NCBI GenBank assembly: GCA_030595125.1
Contig: JAUVDV010000002.1
Location: 1 to 64,000 of the forward strand
From: Deltaproteobacteria bacterium
Lineage (GTDB): Bacteria; Myxococcota_A; Polyangia; JAAYKL01
Length of the DNA stretch: 64,000 nt
Direction of reading: 5' to 3'
The notes beneath the pieces are model-generated. The model was not told where the DNA came from, did no database searches, and worked only from the letters and a program-made list of their open reading frames with translations. Of the stretch, positions 1-7,991 are shown in pieces. Both the position numbers and the translations under genes were made by a program. Position 1 is the first letter of the stretch. Each line of letters begins with the position of its first letter.

Positions 1-2
1 CC

Positions 3-893
3 GAACTCTGCGACAACACAGATCTTGACGGCAACACCTGCATAACGGAGGGCTACTACGGAGGCACGCTCATCTGTAACGCCGGATGCAACGGGTTCTT
101 CTACACCAGCTGTACGGGCTACTGCGGCGATGGCACGGTTCAGACGACGGAGGGAGAGGAATGCGACGGCGGCAACCTGAACGGCCACACCTGCCCGACC
201 GAGGGGTACTACTACGGAACCCTCCTGTGCAATGTGTGCAGCTTCGACACGGGCTCTTGCTGGGGCACCTGCGGCGACGGGGTTCTCAATACGTCCGCTC
301 CGAGCACGGAGGTGTGCGACGGCACCGACTTCGGCACGACGACCTGCGCCGATTACGGGTACACCAGCGGGTTCCTGGTATGCAACTCGGGTTGCTCGAG
401 CATCGATTCGTCCAATTGCTACGGCACGTGCAGCCTGTCGGTGCTGGAACAGTTCGGTTCCGCGTCGTTACCGACAGGTTGGACTGTCGAAAACTATGAC
501 GGAGACGGCTACGGCTACACCTGGACCCAATCAACGGCCAGCAACACCACGGGCGGCGCGGGCGGTTACTGGTGGGTGAACGGAGATTTTTACGAAAACT
601 TCGACGACCGACTAGTATCGGCCCTGTATTCGCGTGGAGGATGCTCCACGGTAATTCTCTCGTACAACCACTATTACTATTACTACGATGGCGATTATGG
701 ACAAGTTCAGATCAGTGTCGACGGCGGAGCCTGGCAGACCATAACCACATATGGTTCGACCACGAGCGGATTGGTAACCAATAATATCACGGGGTACTTG
801 GGCGCCACCTCCAGCTTCAGGATTCGTTTCCGTTACGTGGCCTACTATGATTTCCACTGGAAAGTGGACAACTTTACATTGACGGGTTCGTGA
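3..893 (+). CDS. Cys-rich repeat secreted protein, 5'-truncated by window edge
   Basis: The frame is open from the window edge, so the N-terminus is missing. The visible protein has about three modules of roughly 45-50 residues with the pattern C-G-[DN]-G ... E-x-C-D-G-[TG]-[DN]-L ... C ... G-Y/F-x-x-G-x-L-x-C ... C, followed by a C-terminal domain rich in Tyr and Trp that ends VDNFTLTGS. That tail resembles jelly-roll 'choice-of-anchor'/cleaved-adhesin domains. It is a close paralogue of the next gene: the last Cys module and the start of the tail (315-425 versus 1795-1905) are nearly identical in DNA. A role as a surface-exposed, disulphide-stabilised protein is inferred; no ligand can be named. 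Confidence 0.75.
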   Translation, partial: ELCDNTDLDGNTCITEGYYGGTLICNAGCNGFFYTSCTGYCGDGTVQTTEGEECDGGNLNGHTCPTEGYYYGTLLCNVCSFDTGSCWGTCGDGVLNTSAPSTEVCDGTDFGTTTCADYGYTSGFLVCNSGCSSIDSSNCYGTCSLSVLEQFGSASLPTGWTVENYDGDGYGYTWTQSTASNTTGGAGGYWWVNGDFYENFDDRLVSALYSRGGCSTVILSYNHYYYYYDGDYGQVQISVDGGAWQTITTYGSTTSGLVTNNITGYLGATSSFRIRFRYVAYYDFHWKVDNFTLTGS

Positions 894-953
894 CATTCTT
901 TCGTTCCTGAAAGTCGCCTGTTTCAGGGCAAATAAGAACGAGAAAGGCATGAG

Positions 954-2375
954 ATGTGCGTGTTGTTCGATAGCATTGTCAGACTATCTTGCCTGCCGCT
1001 GGCGGTAGTACTGCTTTTCGGTTGCGCTTCGATGGATACGGAAGTCCAGGACGACGACGATTCAAATTCGGACTCCGACTCGGATTCGGATTCGGACTCC
1101 GACTCGGATTCGGACACCGACACTGACACCGATACGGACATCGATACGGATACCGACACGGACGGCGACTTGTGCGGCAACAATACTATCGACTCACCGG
1201 AGGTATGCGACGGAACGGACCTGGACGGCCAGGAGTGCGCTAACTTCGGCTTTGCCGACGGGGGTGTGCTGGAGTGCGGGGATGAATGTGACGAGTTTCT
1301 GCTGGACGACTGTGTGGACGGTTGTGGCAACAACATCCAGGAGGGTTCCGAGGCGTGTGACGGCGCCGACCTGGTAGGGGTGAACTGTGCGTACTTCGGT
1401 TATTCCGGTGGGACATTGGGTTGCGAGACCGACTGCTCCGATTTTGACGTTGCCGGTTGCTCCGACGGTTGCGGAAACAACACCATTGAATTCGGAGAGA
1501 TCTGCGACGGCACGGACCTTGACGGCGAAGACTGTACTACCATGGGGTTCACAGGCGGTACCCTCGCCTGCGCTCTCTTCTGCGATGGTTTCGACGTCAG
1601 TGGATGCACCGGCGGTTGCGGCAACGGCGTGGCCGAGTCCGGGGAGGACTGTGACGGCACAGACCTGGGCGCCGGTGACTGCACAACCGAAGGTTTTTAC
1701 ACGGGAACCCTCGCCTGTGACGGAAGTTGTAACTTCGTCACCACCGGCTGTTCCGAGTATTGCGGCGACGGCACGATGAACGGCCCCGAGGCGTGTGATG
1801 GCACCGACTTTGGCACGACCACCTGCTCGAACTACGGGTACACCAGCGGGTTTCTGGTATGCAACTCGGGCTGCGGGAGCATCGATTCCTCCAACTGTTA
1901 CGGCTCGTGTAGCCTGAACGTGAGCGAGAGCTTCACCTCCTGGCCGGCTGGATGGACAGTGATCGACGGTGGGGACACCACTGGTGATACATGGGCAATC
2001 GGTACGGGTTATTGTGCAAGCGGAAACTGCATGTACGTTGATTCGGATTACGCATCGAGCACGACACGGTTGAATGAGTACCTGATCACACCGCAATACA
2101 CAGTTGGTGGTTGCACGGCAGGAACCGTGGGCTTCGCGCATTATTTTCAATGGTGTAGCAGTACGGACTACGGTGAATTCCAGGTGAGCACCGATAGCGT
2201 GGGCTGGACGACGCTGGAGAGCTGGCAGGTAGATATTTCATTGACCACGGAGAGCTACAATATCAGCTCATACTTGACGGGCGCTTCCTGGATTCAGTTT
2301 CGCTGGCACTATGATGACGACGACACCTGGGCCTGGTACTGGTACGTGGACAGCTTCACGCTTTCGGGTTCCTAG
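954..2375 (+). CDS. Cys-rich repeat lipoprotein with Asp-Ser/Thr linker and jelly-roll-like tail
   Basis: The 473-residue protein begins with a lipoprotein signal (lipobox LFGC near residue 24). An acidic linker of alternating Asp-Ser then Asp-Thr (about residues 35-70) follows. Next come five Cys-rich modules of about 48 residues, each starting CGN/CGD and containing a CDGTDL-like motif, and then a roughly 150-residue aromatic-rich C-terminal domain ending VDSFTLSGS. The architecture suggests an outer-membrane lipoprotein holding a disulphide-rich rod off the surface. It is a tandem paralogue of the truncated gene upstream. Function is unknown. The linker DNA is simple-sequence hexamer repeat. 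Confidence 0.8.
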   Translation: MCVLFDSIVRLSCLPLAVVLLFGCASMDTEVQDDDDSNSDSDSDSDSDSDSDSDTDTDTDTDIDTDTDTDGDLCGNNTIDSPEVCDGTDLDGQECANFGFADGGVLECGDECDEFLLDDCVDGCGNNIQEGSEACDGADLVGVNCAYFGYSGGTLGCETDCSDFDVAGCSDGCGNNTIEFGEICDGTDLDGEDCTTMGFTGGTLACALFCDGFDVSGCTGGCGNGVAESGEDCDGTDLGAGDCTTEGFYTGTLACDGSCNFVTTGCSEYCGDGTMNGPEACDGTDFGTTTCSNYGYTSGFLVCNSGCGSIDSSNCYGSCSLNVSESFTSWPAGWTVIDGGDTTGDTWAIGTGYCASGNCMYVDSDYASSTTRLNEYLITPQYTVGGCTAGTVGFAHYFQWCSSTDYGEFQVSTDSVGWTTLESWQVDISLTTESYNISSYLTGASWIQFRWHYDDDDTWAWYWYVDSFTLSGS

Positions 2376-2387
2376 GATAAGCAAAAA

Positions 2388-3986
2388 TTGGATATCTGGA
2401 AAATACTCGAGCGCGCGGACCGCTCCTTTGGCGGCAACGTGGCGATAATAGACAGGGACGGTCGCTTCACCTACGGCGATCTGATGATGAGATCTTCGGC
2501 GCTGGCCCTCGCCCTTCGTGATCTGGGCGTTCGGCGGGGCGACCGGGTGGCCGTGGTGGAGGTCAACTCCCACGAATATGCCGAGTCGTATTTTGCCGCT
2601 GCTGCCATGGGGGCCATCCTGACACCCGTCAATCACCGGCTCTCGGCAAGGGAGATCGGGTATATTCTGAGGGATTCGGGTGCGCGGGTGATCCTGGCGT
2701 CCACCAGATTTTCGGAGAAGATCGTTTCGGCTATTTCGATGGACGACGTGGAGATCAAGGGCGAGGTCTGGATCGGTGGCGACGGATCTGCGGAGGGCCG
2801 GACCCGGGGTCTGGAGTACGAGAACGTCCTGGGAAAACACATGGGAAAGAGATTGAAGCCGACGGATGTCGACGAATCCGAGGTGGCGCATCTTTACTAC
2901 ACAAGCGGAACAACCGGCGAGCCCAAGGGAGTGATGCTCACCCACAAGAACGTATGTGTCCATGCTCGTTGCACCATCGAAGAACTGGATCTGGCCGAGT
3001 CCGACGTGTGGGCCCATGTGGCGCCGATGTTCCACCTGGCCGACGCCTGGGCAACCTTCGCGATTACCTGGGTCGGCGGGCGGCATGTGATGTTGGAAAG
3101 GTTCGAGGCGCGAGAGGCGCTCGATGCTTTCGAGCGGTACAGGGTCACCGTTACAAATCTCATTCCGACCATGCTCAACCTGATGACCCGTCATCCCCTT
3201 GCGACGAGAAGGGATCTGTCCGGCCTGCGAGTGATCTTAAGCGGCGGCGCTCCCATCGCCAGGGAAGTGGTTCGCAGGACAATGGACCTGTTCGGCTGCG
3301 ACTACATTCAGACGTACGGCATGACCGAGACCAGCCCGTTCCTGACCCTCGGAATCCTCCACGAACATCTGAAAAAACTCTCGTTCGAAGAGCGCCTCGA
3401 TTTCAAGGCCAAGACAGGGAGGCCCTTCTTGCCGATCGAGTTGAAGGTCGTGGACGAGAAAGGCACTCCGGTTGCGCAGGACGAAAAACAGGTGGGCGAG
3501 ATACTGGTCAGGGGGGAGACCGTCACGCCGGGGTATTGGAACCGACCCGAGGAGACCGAGCAGGCGTTCATTGACGGTTGGCTTCGCACCGGCGATCTGG
3601 CGGTGATGGATCGCGAGGGATACGTGGACATAGTCGACCGCAAGAAAGACATGATCATCAGCGGCGGCGAGAACATCTACTCCACCGAGGTGGAGAACGT
3701 GCTTTACGAGCATCCCGATGTGCTGGAGGCGGCGGTGTTCGGCGTGCCCGATCCAAAGTGGGGCGAGGCGGTGGCCGCAGCCGTCGTACGCGTGGAGGGG
3801 GCGGATCTGAGCGCACAGGAGGTAATCGACTTTTGCAGGGAGCGGCTCGCCGGGTTCAAGACGCCCAAGAAGGTGGCGTTCATGGCCGAGCTGCCCAGGA
3901 CCGGTTCCGGCAAGATCTCCAAGCGCGTGCTTCGAGAGCCCTATCTATCTGATACTCGTAGGATGAAAACCCCATCCCGGTCTTGA
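2388..3986 (+). CDS. AMP-dependent acyl-CoA synthetase (long-chain fatty acid--CoA ligase type)
   Basis: Adenylate-forming enzyme of 532 residues. The P-loop-like signature YTSGTTGEPKG lies near residue 171, YGMTET near 311, the GDL/DR...K hinge region (TGDLAVMDREG, DRKKDMIISGGENI) near 400-430, and the C-terminal catalytic Lys in PRTGSGKISKR near 510. The order is that of fatty-acyl-CoA ligases, which activate a carboxylate with ATP and transfer it to CoA; chain length cannot be read. The start is TTG, preceded by AGGAT about 10 nt upstream. The last residues (KTPSRS) and stop are encoded by a dispersed repeat element that begins here, so the native C-terminus may have been altered by its insertion. 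Confidence 0.9.
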   Translation: MDIWKILERADRSFGGNVAIIDRDGRFTYGDLMMRSSALALALRDLGVRRGDRVAVVEVNSHEYAESYFAAAAMGAILTPVNHRLSAREIGYILRDSGARVILASTRFSEKIVSAISMDDVEIKGEVWIGGDGSAEGRTRGLEYENVLGKHMGKRLKPTDVDESEVAHLYYTSGTTGEPKGVMLTHKNVCVHARCTIEELDLAESDVWAHVAPMFHLADAWATFAITWVGGRHVMLERFEAREALDAFERYRVTVTNLIPTMLNLMTRHPLATRRDLSGLRVILSGGAPIAREVVRRTMDLFGCDYIQTYGMTETSPFLTLGILHEHLKKLSFEERLDFKAKTGRPFLPIELKVVDEKGTPVAQDEKQVGEILVRGETVTPGYWNRPEETEQAFIDGWLRTGDLAVMDREGYVDIVDRKKDMIISGGENIYSTEVENVLYEHPDVLEAAVFGVPDPKWGEAVAAAVVRVEGADLSAQEVIDFCRERLAGFKTPKKVAFMAELPRTGSGKISKRVLREPYLSDTRRMKTPSRS

Positions 3987-4046
3987 ACCCCATCCCGGCC
4001 TTCCCCTGATATAGGGGAAGGGGAAGATGATGGAAGCCAGCTTTAA
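3968..4046 (+). repeat. Dispersed palindromic 3'-end element, copy A
   Basis: An 18-mer (AACCCCATCCCGGCCTTC, 3986-4003) is preceded by an imperfect copy of itself at 3968-3985 and followed by a hairpin, TTCCCCT-GATAT-AGGGGAA. A conserved tail (AAGATGATGGAAGCCAGCTT, 4024-4043) follows. The same order of parts occurs in reverse orientation at 63254-63311. The element starts at the stop codon of the acyl-CoA ligase and ends just before the ribosome-binding site of the next gene. Confidence 0.75.
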
Positions 4047-4057
4047 CAGGAGGAAAC

Positions 4058-4621
4058 ATGAAGAAGATCGATCTGGACAGTTCTTCGGCGTACAGTCTGC
4101 TCAACCCGGGCAGCGTGGTGATCGTCAGCGTGGGAGACGGGCAGCGGGATAACCTGTTCTCGGTAACCTGGAACATGCCGATGAGAAAGGATCCGGGCAT
4201 GGTGGCCATAGTGTCCGGCAAGCGTCACTATTCGTATCCGTTCATCGAGAAAACGGGTGAGATGGCGCTCAATGTGCCCACCGCGCGGATGGTCGACGCT
4301 GTGCTTGGCTGCGGTACCGTCAGCGGGCACGACGGCGTGGACAAGTTCGAGCGATTCTCCCTGACGCGGCAATCGTCCTCGGTGATCAAGGCGCCCCTGG
4401 TCGAGGAGGCCTTCGCCAACCTGGAGTGCCGCGTGAGTCAGGTGGTGGATCTGGGTGCGTCGTCCCTGCTCATCGCGCAGATAGTTGCGGCGAAGGTCGA
4501 TGAGAAGCATTTCGTCGATGGCAAGATCGTTTTCGACAACGGACTCGAGTTGCTCCATCATATGGGAGGCAGCCGCTTCTGCGTGAGCGACAGGGTGCTG
4601 GAGGGCAAGAGCGCCGTTTGA
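4058..4621 (+). CDS. Flavin reductase-like / flavoredoxin family protein
   Basis: A 187-residue single-domain protein. The N-terminal half has the split-barrel FMN-binding pattern of the flavin reductase-like/flavoredoxin family: a strand ending NPGSVVIVSVG, the N-L-F-S-V-T-W-N segment, then M-V-A-I-V-S and a later GHDGVDKFER loop. Such proteins bind FMN and pass electrons, often to a partner. A strong ribosome-binding site (AGGAGG, about 4047) fixes the ATG start. It follows the acyl-CoA ligase by 71 bp, most of which is repeat element, so co-transcription is possible but not certain. The electron partner is unknown. Confidence 0.75.
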   Translation: MKKIDLDSSSAYSLLNPGSVVIVSVGDGQRDNLFSVTWNMPMRKDPGMVAIVSGKRHYSYPFIEKTGEMALNVPTARMVDAVLGCGTVSGHDGVDKFERFSLTRQSSSVIKAPLVEEAFANLECRVSQVVDLGASSLLIAQIVAAKVDEKHFVDGKIVFDNGLELLHHMGGSRFCVSDRVLEGKSAV

Positions 4622-4652
4622 GACTTTCGGTTGTTTCCCGAAGTTCCCTCGT

Positions 4653-4686
4653 TTGTCACATGCATGTTACAAACCGGATCTAGATC
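4653..4686 (+). promoter_or_regulatory. Putative Pho box and -10 of phoB-like gene
   Basis: Two half-sites, TTGTCACA and ATGTTACA, have their G residues 11 bp apart (4655 and 4666). The hexamer TAGATC starts 15 bp after the second half-site, the same offset as in the pst, porin and lipoprotein promoters. The gene has no Shine-Dalgarno sequence. Transcription from this promoter would start at or near the ATG codons at 4687/4693, suggesting a leaderless message and autoregulation. Confidence 0.55.
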
Positions 4687-5385
4687 ATGATCATGGCGAC
4701 AAAGAAAATATTGATAGTGGAAGATGAACCCGACCTGGTCGGTGTGCTGGAGTACAACCTCAAAAAAGAGGGCTATTCGGTCGAATCAGCCCTTACGGGT
4801 TCCGAGGCGCTGCGCAAGATCGCGGCGGGACAGTTGCCAGATCTGATTCTTCTCGATCTCATGCTGCCGGACATCTCCGGTGTGGATGTCTGCCGGCAGT
4901 GCAGGTCGCAAGAGAGAACGCGGACGGTTCCAATACTCATGTTGACCGCAAGGGGCGAGGAAACTGATCGTGTCGCCGGATTCGAAGTGGGCGCTGACGA
5001 CTACGTCACCAAGCCGTTCAGCGTGCGAGAGCTGATGCTGCGCGTGAAGGCGTTGCTCAAGAGAACGAGCGCCCCGATCCGTGAGGACGATGAGATCCGT
5101 TTCGGTACCGTGCGAGTTGATGTGCCGGGGCATCGGGTATGGGTGGGCGATGGGGAGATCGGGCTCACCGTTCTGGAGTTCAACCTCCTGACCACGCTCG
5201 TGAGCAGGAAGGGTCGCGTGCAGACCAGGGAGCGCCTGTTGACCGACGTCTGGGATATTCATGCGGATGTCACAACCCGAACCGTCGATACCCATGTCAA
5301 ACGCCTTCGGGAAAAGCTGGGTCAGGCGGGTGAGTATATCGAGACGGTACGCGGTGTGGGTTACCGGTTTGCGCAAAATGATTGA
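4687..5385 (+). CDS. phoB: PhoB-like OmpR-family response regulator
   Basis: A full-length (232 residues) receiver plus winged-helix regulator. The receiver has the acidic pocket E12-D13-E14, phospho-acceptor D57 in LILLDLMLPD, T87 and K109 (YVTKPFS). The C-terminal half matches the OmpR/PhoB DNA-binding domain, including TRTVDTHVKRLREKL and GVGYRF. It is followed after 12 bp by a PhoR-like kinase. The phosphate role is inferred from similarity, from Pho-box-like sites across the window and from the pst operon at 27752. Two ATGs (4687 and 4693) are possible, neither with a Shine-Dalgarno; 4693 gives a start of MATKK. Confidence 0.88.
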   Translation: MIMATKKILIVEDEPDLVGVLEYNLKKEGYSVESALTGSEALRKIAAGQLPDLILLDLMLPDISGVDVCRQCRSQERTRTVPILMLTARGEETDRVAGFEVGADDYVTKPFSVRELMLRVKALLKRTSAPIREDDEIRFGTVRVDVPGHRVWVGDGEIGLTVLEFNLLTTLVSRKGRVQTRERLLTDVWDIHADVTTRTVDTHVKRLREKLGQAGEYIETVRGVGYRFAQND

Positions 5386-5397
5386 ACGGGATCCATC

Positions 5398-7140
5398 GTG
5401 AGGCTCGGCGTACGCGGCAAGCTCCTGGCGATCTTCTTCGCCATAGTGCTGGTGGTAGTTCTCGTGTCGGGGATCATTCTGTCGACGGTGATGAAGGCGA
5501 AGCTCGAGTCAAGTGTTGAGGCGGAGCTGTGGCGTCACGCCAGGATGGCGAGTGTATTGCTCGACAACGCGTCCGGCGACTGGTCGATAAATGCGGCAGA
5601 TGCTCTGGCCGACACCATCGGTGAGGCCATCGGCGATCGAATCACAATCATCCTGAAAGACGGCCGGGTGATCGGTGACTCGGAGCTGACGCCGTTGGAA
5701 GTCGGCCGCATCGAGAACCACAAGAAGCGTTCCGAGATTTCTGGAGCTCTCGATGATGGCCAGGGGATTTCCAGGAGATACAGCACGACGATGGAAGGAG
5801 ACCTGCTCTATTGTGCCGTGCGATTCGGCGTGACCGAAACGGTCGGGGTGGTGAGAGTGGCTCGACCTCTCATGGAGGTCGAACGGGCGGTGACAGCGCT
5901 CTACGGTGTGCTGGTTGTGGCGGGACTGATTGGTCTGGCCCTCGCGCTGCTGATGGGCGCGGCGATCTCGCACTACTTCACGAGGGCCCTGAGAGGGTTG
6001 GTGGACTTTGCAAATAGCGCGGTGAATGGAAAGCACACGCCCGCCCCTCCATACAGAGGAAACGAACTTGGCGGTCTGGCCGGCTCCGTTCAGATCCTTG
6101 CCGAAGAGTTGGGCAGAAGGCTCGACGATCTCGCGGCAGAGCGCAACCTGTTCGGCGCGGTGCTCGACGGCATGAGCGAGGCGGTCATTGCCCTGGACAG
6201 AAATCGGCGCGTCACCCTCATCAACGACGCGGGTATTCATCTGCTGGGTCTGGGCGAGCAGCCCATCGGGAAGACCATCCTGGAGACCATCCGGGTGCCC
6301 GAACTCAACGAATTACTCAACGAGGTGGAGCCTGGGAAGAACGCCGAGATCGAATTTGACTTTGGATCCTCGTTGCGCAGGAAGGTAATGGCGACGGCCT
6401 CTCGCAGGGAGGAGGGCGACTACGTAGTCGTGTTCCTTGACGTCACCGAACTTCGCCGGTTGGAGACTCTGAAAAGGGATTTCGTATCCAACGTTTCCCA
6501 CGAGCTCCGCACGCCGGTCAGCGTGATCAAGGCGAACGCGGAGACCTTGCAGTCCGGGGCCATACACGACAAGGACGCGGCCGACCGCTTCTTGCAGTCG
6601 CTCATCGCCAATGCCGAGCGGTTGTCGAACCTCATATCGGACCTGCTGGATCTCTCCCGCATCGAAGAGGGGAAGTACGACCTCGATATGGAGCCGGTTC
6701 CTCTTGGCCTTTCTCTTCGCCGCGCGGCCGCAGCGCTGGAGACCCAGGCTATCGAGAAGGGGGTCGACGTTACCATAGAGCCCTGCGGAGATCTGAAGGC
6801 CCAGGCTCATGCAAAGGGCCTGGACCAGGTCCTTTTCAACCTCGTCGAAAATGCCGTCAAGTATACCCAGGACGGTGGGAACGTCCACCTCCGGGGCGTC
6901 CTCGAGGATGAAATGGCGAGGATCGAAGTTGAGGACGATGGTCCGGGAATCGAACTGCGATTTCGAGGGCGTTTATTTGAGCGGTTTTTCCGCGTGGACA
7001 AGGGGAGATCCCGCGAGATGGGCGGCACCGGGCTCGGCCTCGCGATTGTAAAACACCTCGTCACCGCGATGGGCGGACAGGTGGGTATGCGGCCCGCAAA
7101 GGACGGTGGGTCGATCTTCTGGGTGGATCTCAAGATCTAG
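5398..7140 (+). CDS. phoR: PhoR-like sensor histidine kinase
   Basis: A 580-residue membrane kinase. A first transmembrane helix (about residues 9-31), a periplasmic loop of roughly 135 residues and a second helix (about 168-192) are followed by a HAMP-like region and a PAS-like segment (about 250-350). The phospho-acceptor is H368 in NVSHELRTP. The ATPase domain shows N box (NLVENAVKYT), G1 (DDGPGI) and G2 (GTGLGLAI). The large periplasmic loop differs from E. coli PhoR, which lacks one, and resembles the extracytoplasmic-sensor PhoR/PhoP-type kinases. The start is GTG, 12 bp after the regulator stop. Phosphate specificity is an inference from partner and regulon. Confidence 0.88.
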   Translation: MRLGVRGKLLAIFFAIVLVVVLVSGIILSTVMKAKLESSVEAELWRHARMASVLLDNASGDWSINAADALADTIGEAIGDRITIILKDGRVIGDSELTPLEVGRIENHKKRSEISGALDDGQGISRRYSTTMEGDLLYCAVRFGVTETVGVVRVARPLMEVERAVTALYGVLVVAGLIGLALALLMGAAISHYFTRALRGLVDFANSAVNGKHTPAPPYRGNELGGLAGSVQILAEELGRRLDDLAAERNLFGAVLDGMSEAVIALDRNRRVTLINDAGIHLLGLGEQPIGKTILETIRVPELNELLNEVEPGKNAEIEFDFGSSLRRKVMATASRREEGDYVVVFLDVTELRRLETLKRDFVSNVSHELRTPVSVIKANAETLQSGAIHDKDAADRFLQSLIANAERLSNLISDLLDLSRIEEGKYDLDMEPVPLGLSLRRAAAALETQAIEKGVDVTIEPCGDLKAQAHAKGLDQVLFNLVENAVKYTQDGGNVHLRGVLEDEMARIEVEDDGPGIELRFRGRLFERFFRVDKGRSREMGGTGLGLAIVKHLVTAMGGQVGMRPAKDGGSIFWVDLKI

Positions 7141-7229
7141 AAAGCTTAGCACGGCGAACGCTGGCCGCTGTCATTCACAAACCAGTCAAATCAGGAAACC
7201 GGTTCCCAGGAAAAAAGGGTTTTGCTGGA

Positions 7230-7274
7230 TTGTCACAAGAACGTGTGCCTGGCGTCATCCTGATATTCCAACAT
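7230..7274 (+). promoter_or_regulatory. Putative Pho box of the second response regulator
   Basis: Half-site starts GTCAC (7232), GTGTG (7243, weak) and GTCAT (7254) are spaced exactly 11 bp. A weak hexamer CAACAT lies 15 bp after the last one. As at phoB, the start codon (7283) would be at the predicted transcription start and no Shine-Dalgarno is present. Confidence 0.4.
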
Positions 7275-7282
7275 TAGAAAAC

Positions 7283-7975
7283 ATGAATGCCACGATATTG
7301 ATAGTGGAGCCCAATGAGCAAGCAGCGAGTCTGATTGAGCAGGCCGTTACAACTGATGGCTGCAGTGCATCGAGGGCGGATGGATACGATACTGCTGTGC
7401 TGGCCATCACCAGGGAGAACCCGGATCTCATTCTGTCAGAGATGTTCCTCGGGAGGAGATCGGGGGTCACTCTGTGCAGGTGGCTCAAACGCACCGCAAG
7501 TACGCACGGGATACCCTTTGTGTTTGTGAGCGACGCAGTCGGGGAAACAGAACGGATTGCGGGATTGGAGGCGGGTGCCACGGACTATATCACCAAGCCG
7601 TTCAGCGTGACCGAGCTTCATTACAGGGTACGGGCGATTCTCGGAAGGATCAGTGCCCCCAAGCGTTCTCTGTCCGTTGCGACCGACTCGTCCCGGCATT
7701 TTCGCGGCAAGGCCGTGCTGACGCTCAATGGAAGGGACATCACGCTCTTTCGATACGAATACAGGCTCTTGATGGCCCTTCTCGATTCGGGCGGGAAGGT
7801 AATGACCAGAAGGGACATCATTGACGTCGTATGGGGACCGGGATCGGTGGTTTCCGAGCGAACAGTGGATGCGCATGTCAAAGGTTTGCGCCAGAGGTTG
7901 GGGCACGATCGAGACCTCCTGGAGACCGTATGTCGGGTCGGCTACAGGCTGCGAACCGATTTTACAAATTCTTAA
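7283..7975 (+). CDS. Atypical OmpR-family regulator with degenerate receiver (Asp to Glu)
   Basis: A 230-residue protein aligned along its whole length with the PhoB-like protein at 4687. The phospho-acceptor Asp is replaced by Glu (E53 in LILSEMF), the acidic triad EDE has become E9-P10-N11, and the switch Thr is Ser (S83). The switch Lys (K105, ITKPFS) and the winged-helix domain (SERTVDAHVKGLRQRL) are kept. It is probably a phosphorylation-independent or constitutively 'on' DNA-binding regulator. The frame extends upstream of the chosen ATG but without start-like context. It ends 16 bp before the Ser/Thr kinase start, suggesting a joint transcript. Confidence 0.85.
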   Translation: MNATILIVEPNEQAASLIEQAVTTDGCSASRADGYDTAVLAITRENPDLILSEMFLGRRSGVTLCRWLKRTASTHGIPFVFVSDAVGETERIAGLEAGATDYITKPFSVTELHYRVRAILGRISAPKRSLSVATDSSRHFRGKAVLTLNGRDITLFRYEYRLLMALLDSGGKVMTRRDIIDVVWGPGSVVSERTVDAHVKGLRQRLGHDRDLLETVCRVGYRLRTDFTNS

Positions 7976-7991
7976 TGGCAATGTGGGCGCA

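Noticed and set aside
1194-2150. Long minus-strand frames under GC-rich genes
   Set aside because: Typical shadow frames of high-GC coding sequence; no ribosome-binding site and composition unlike real genes.
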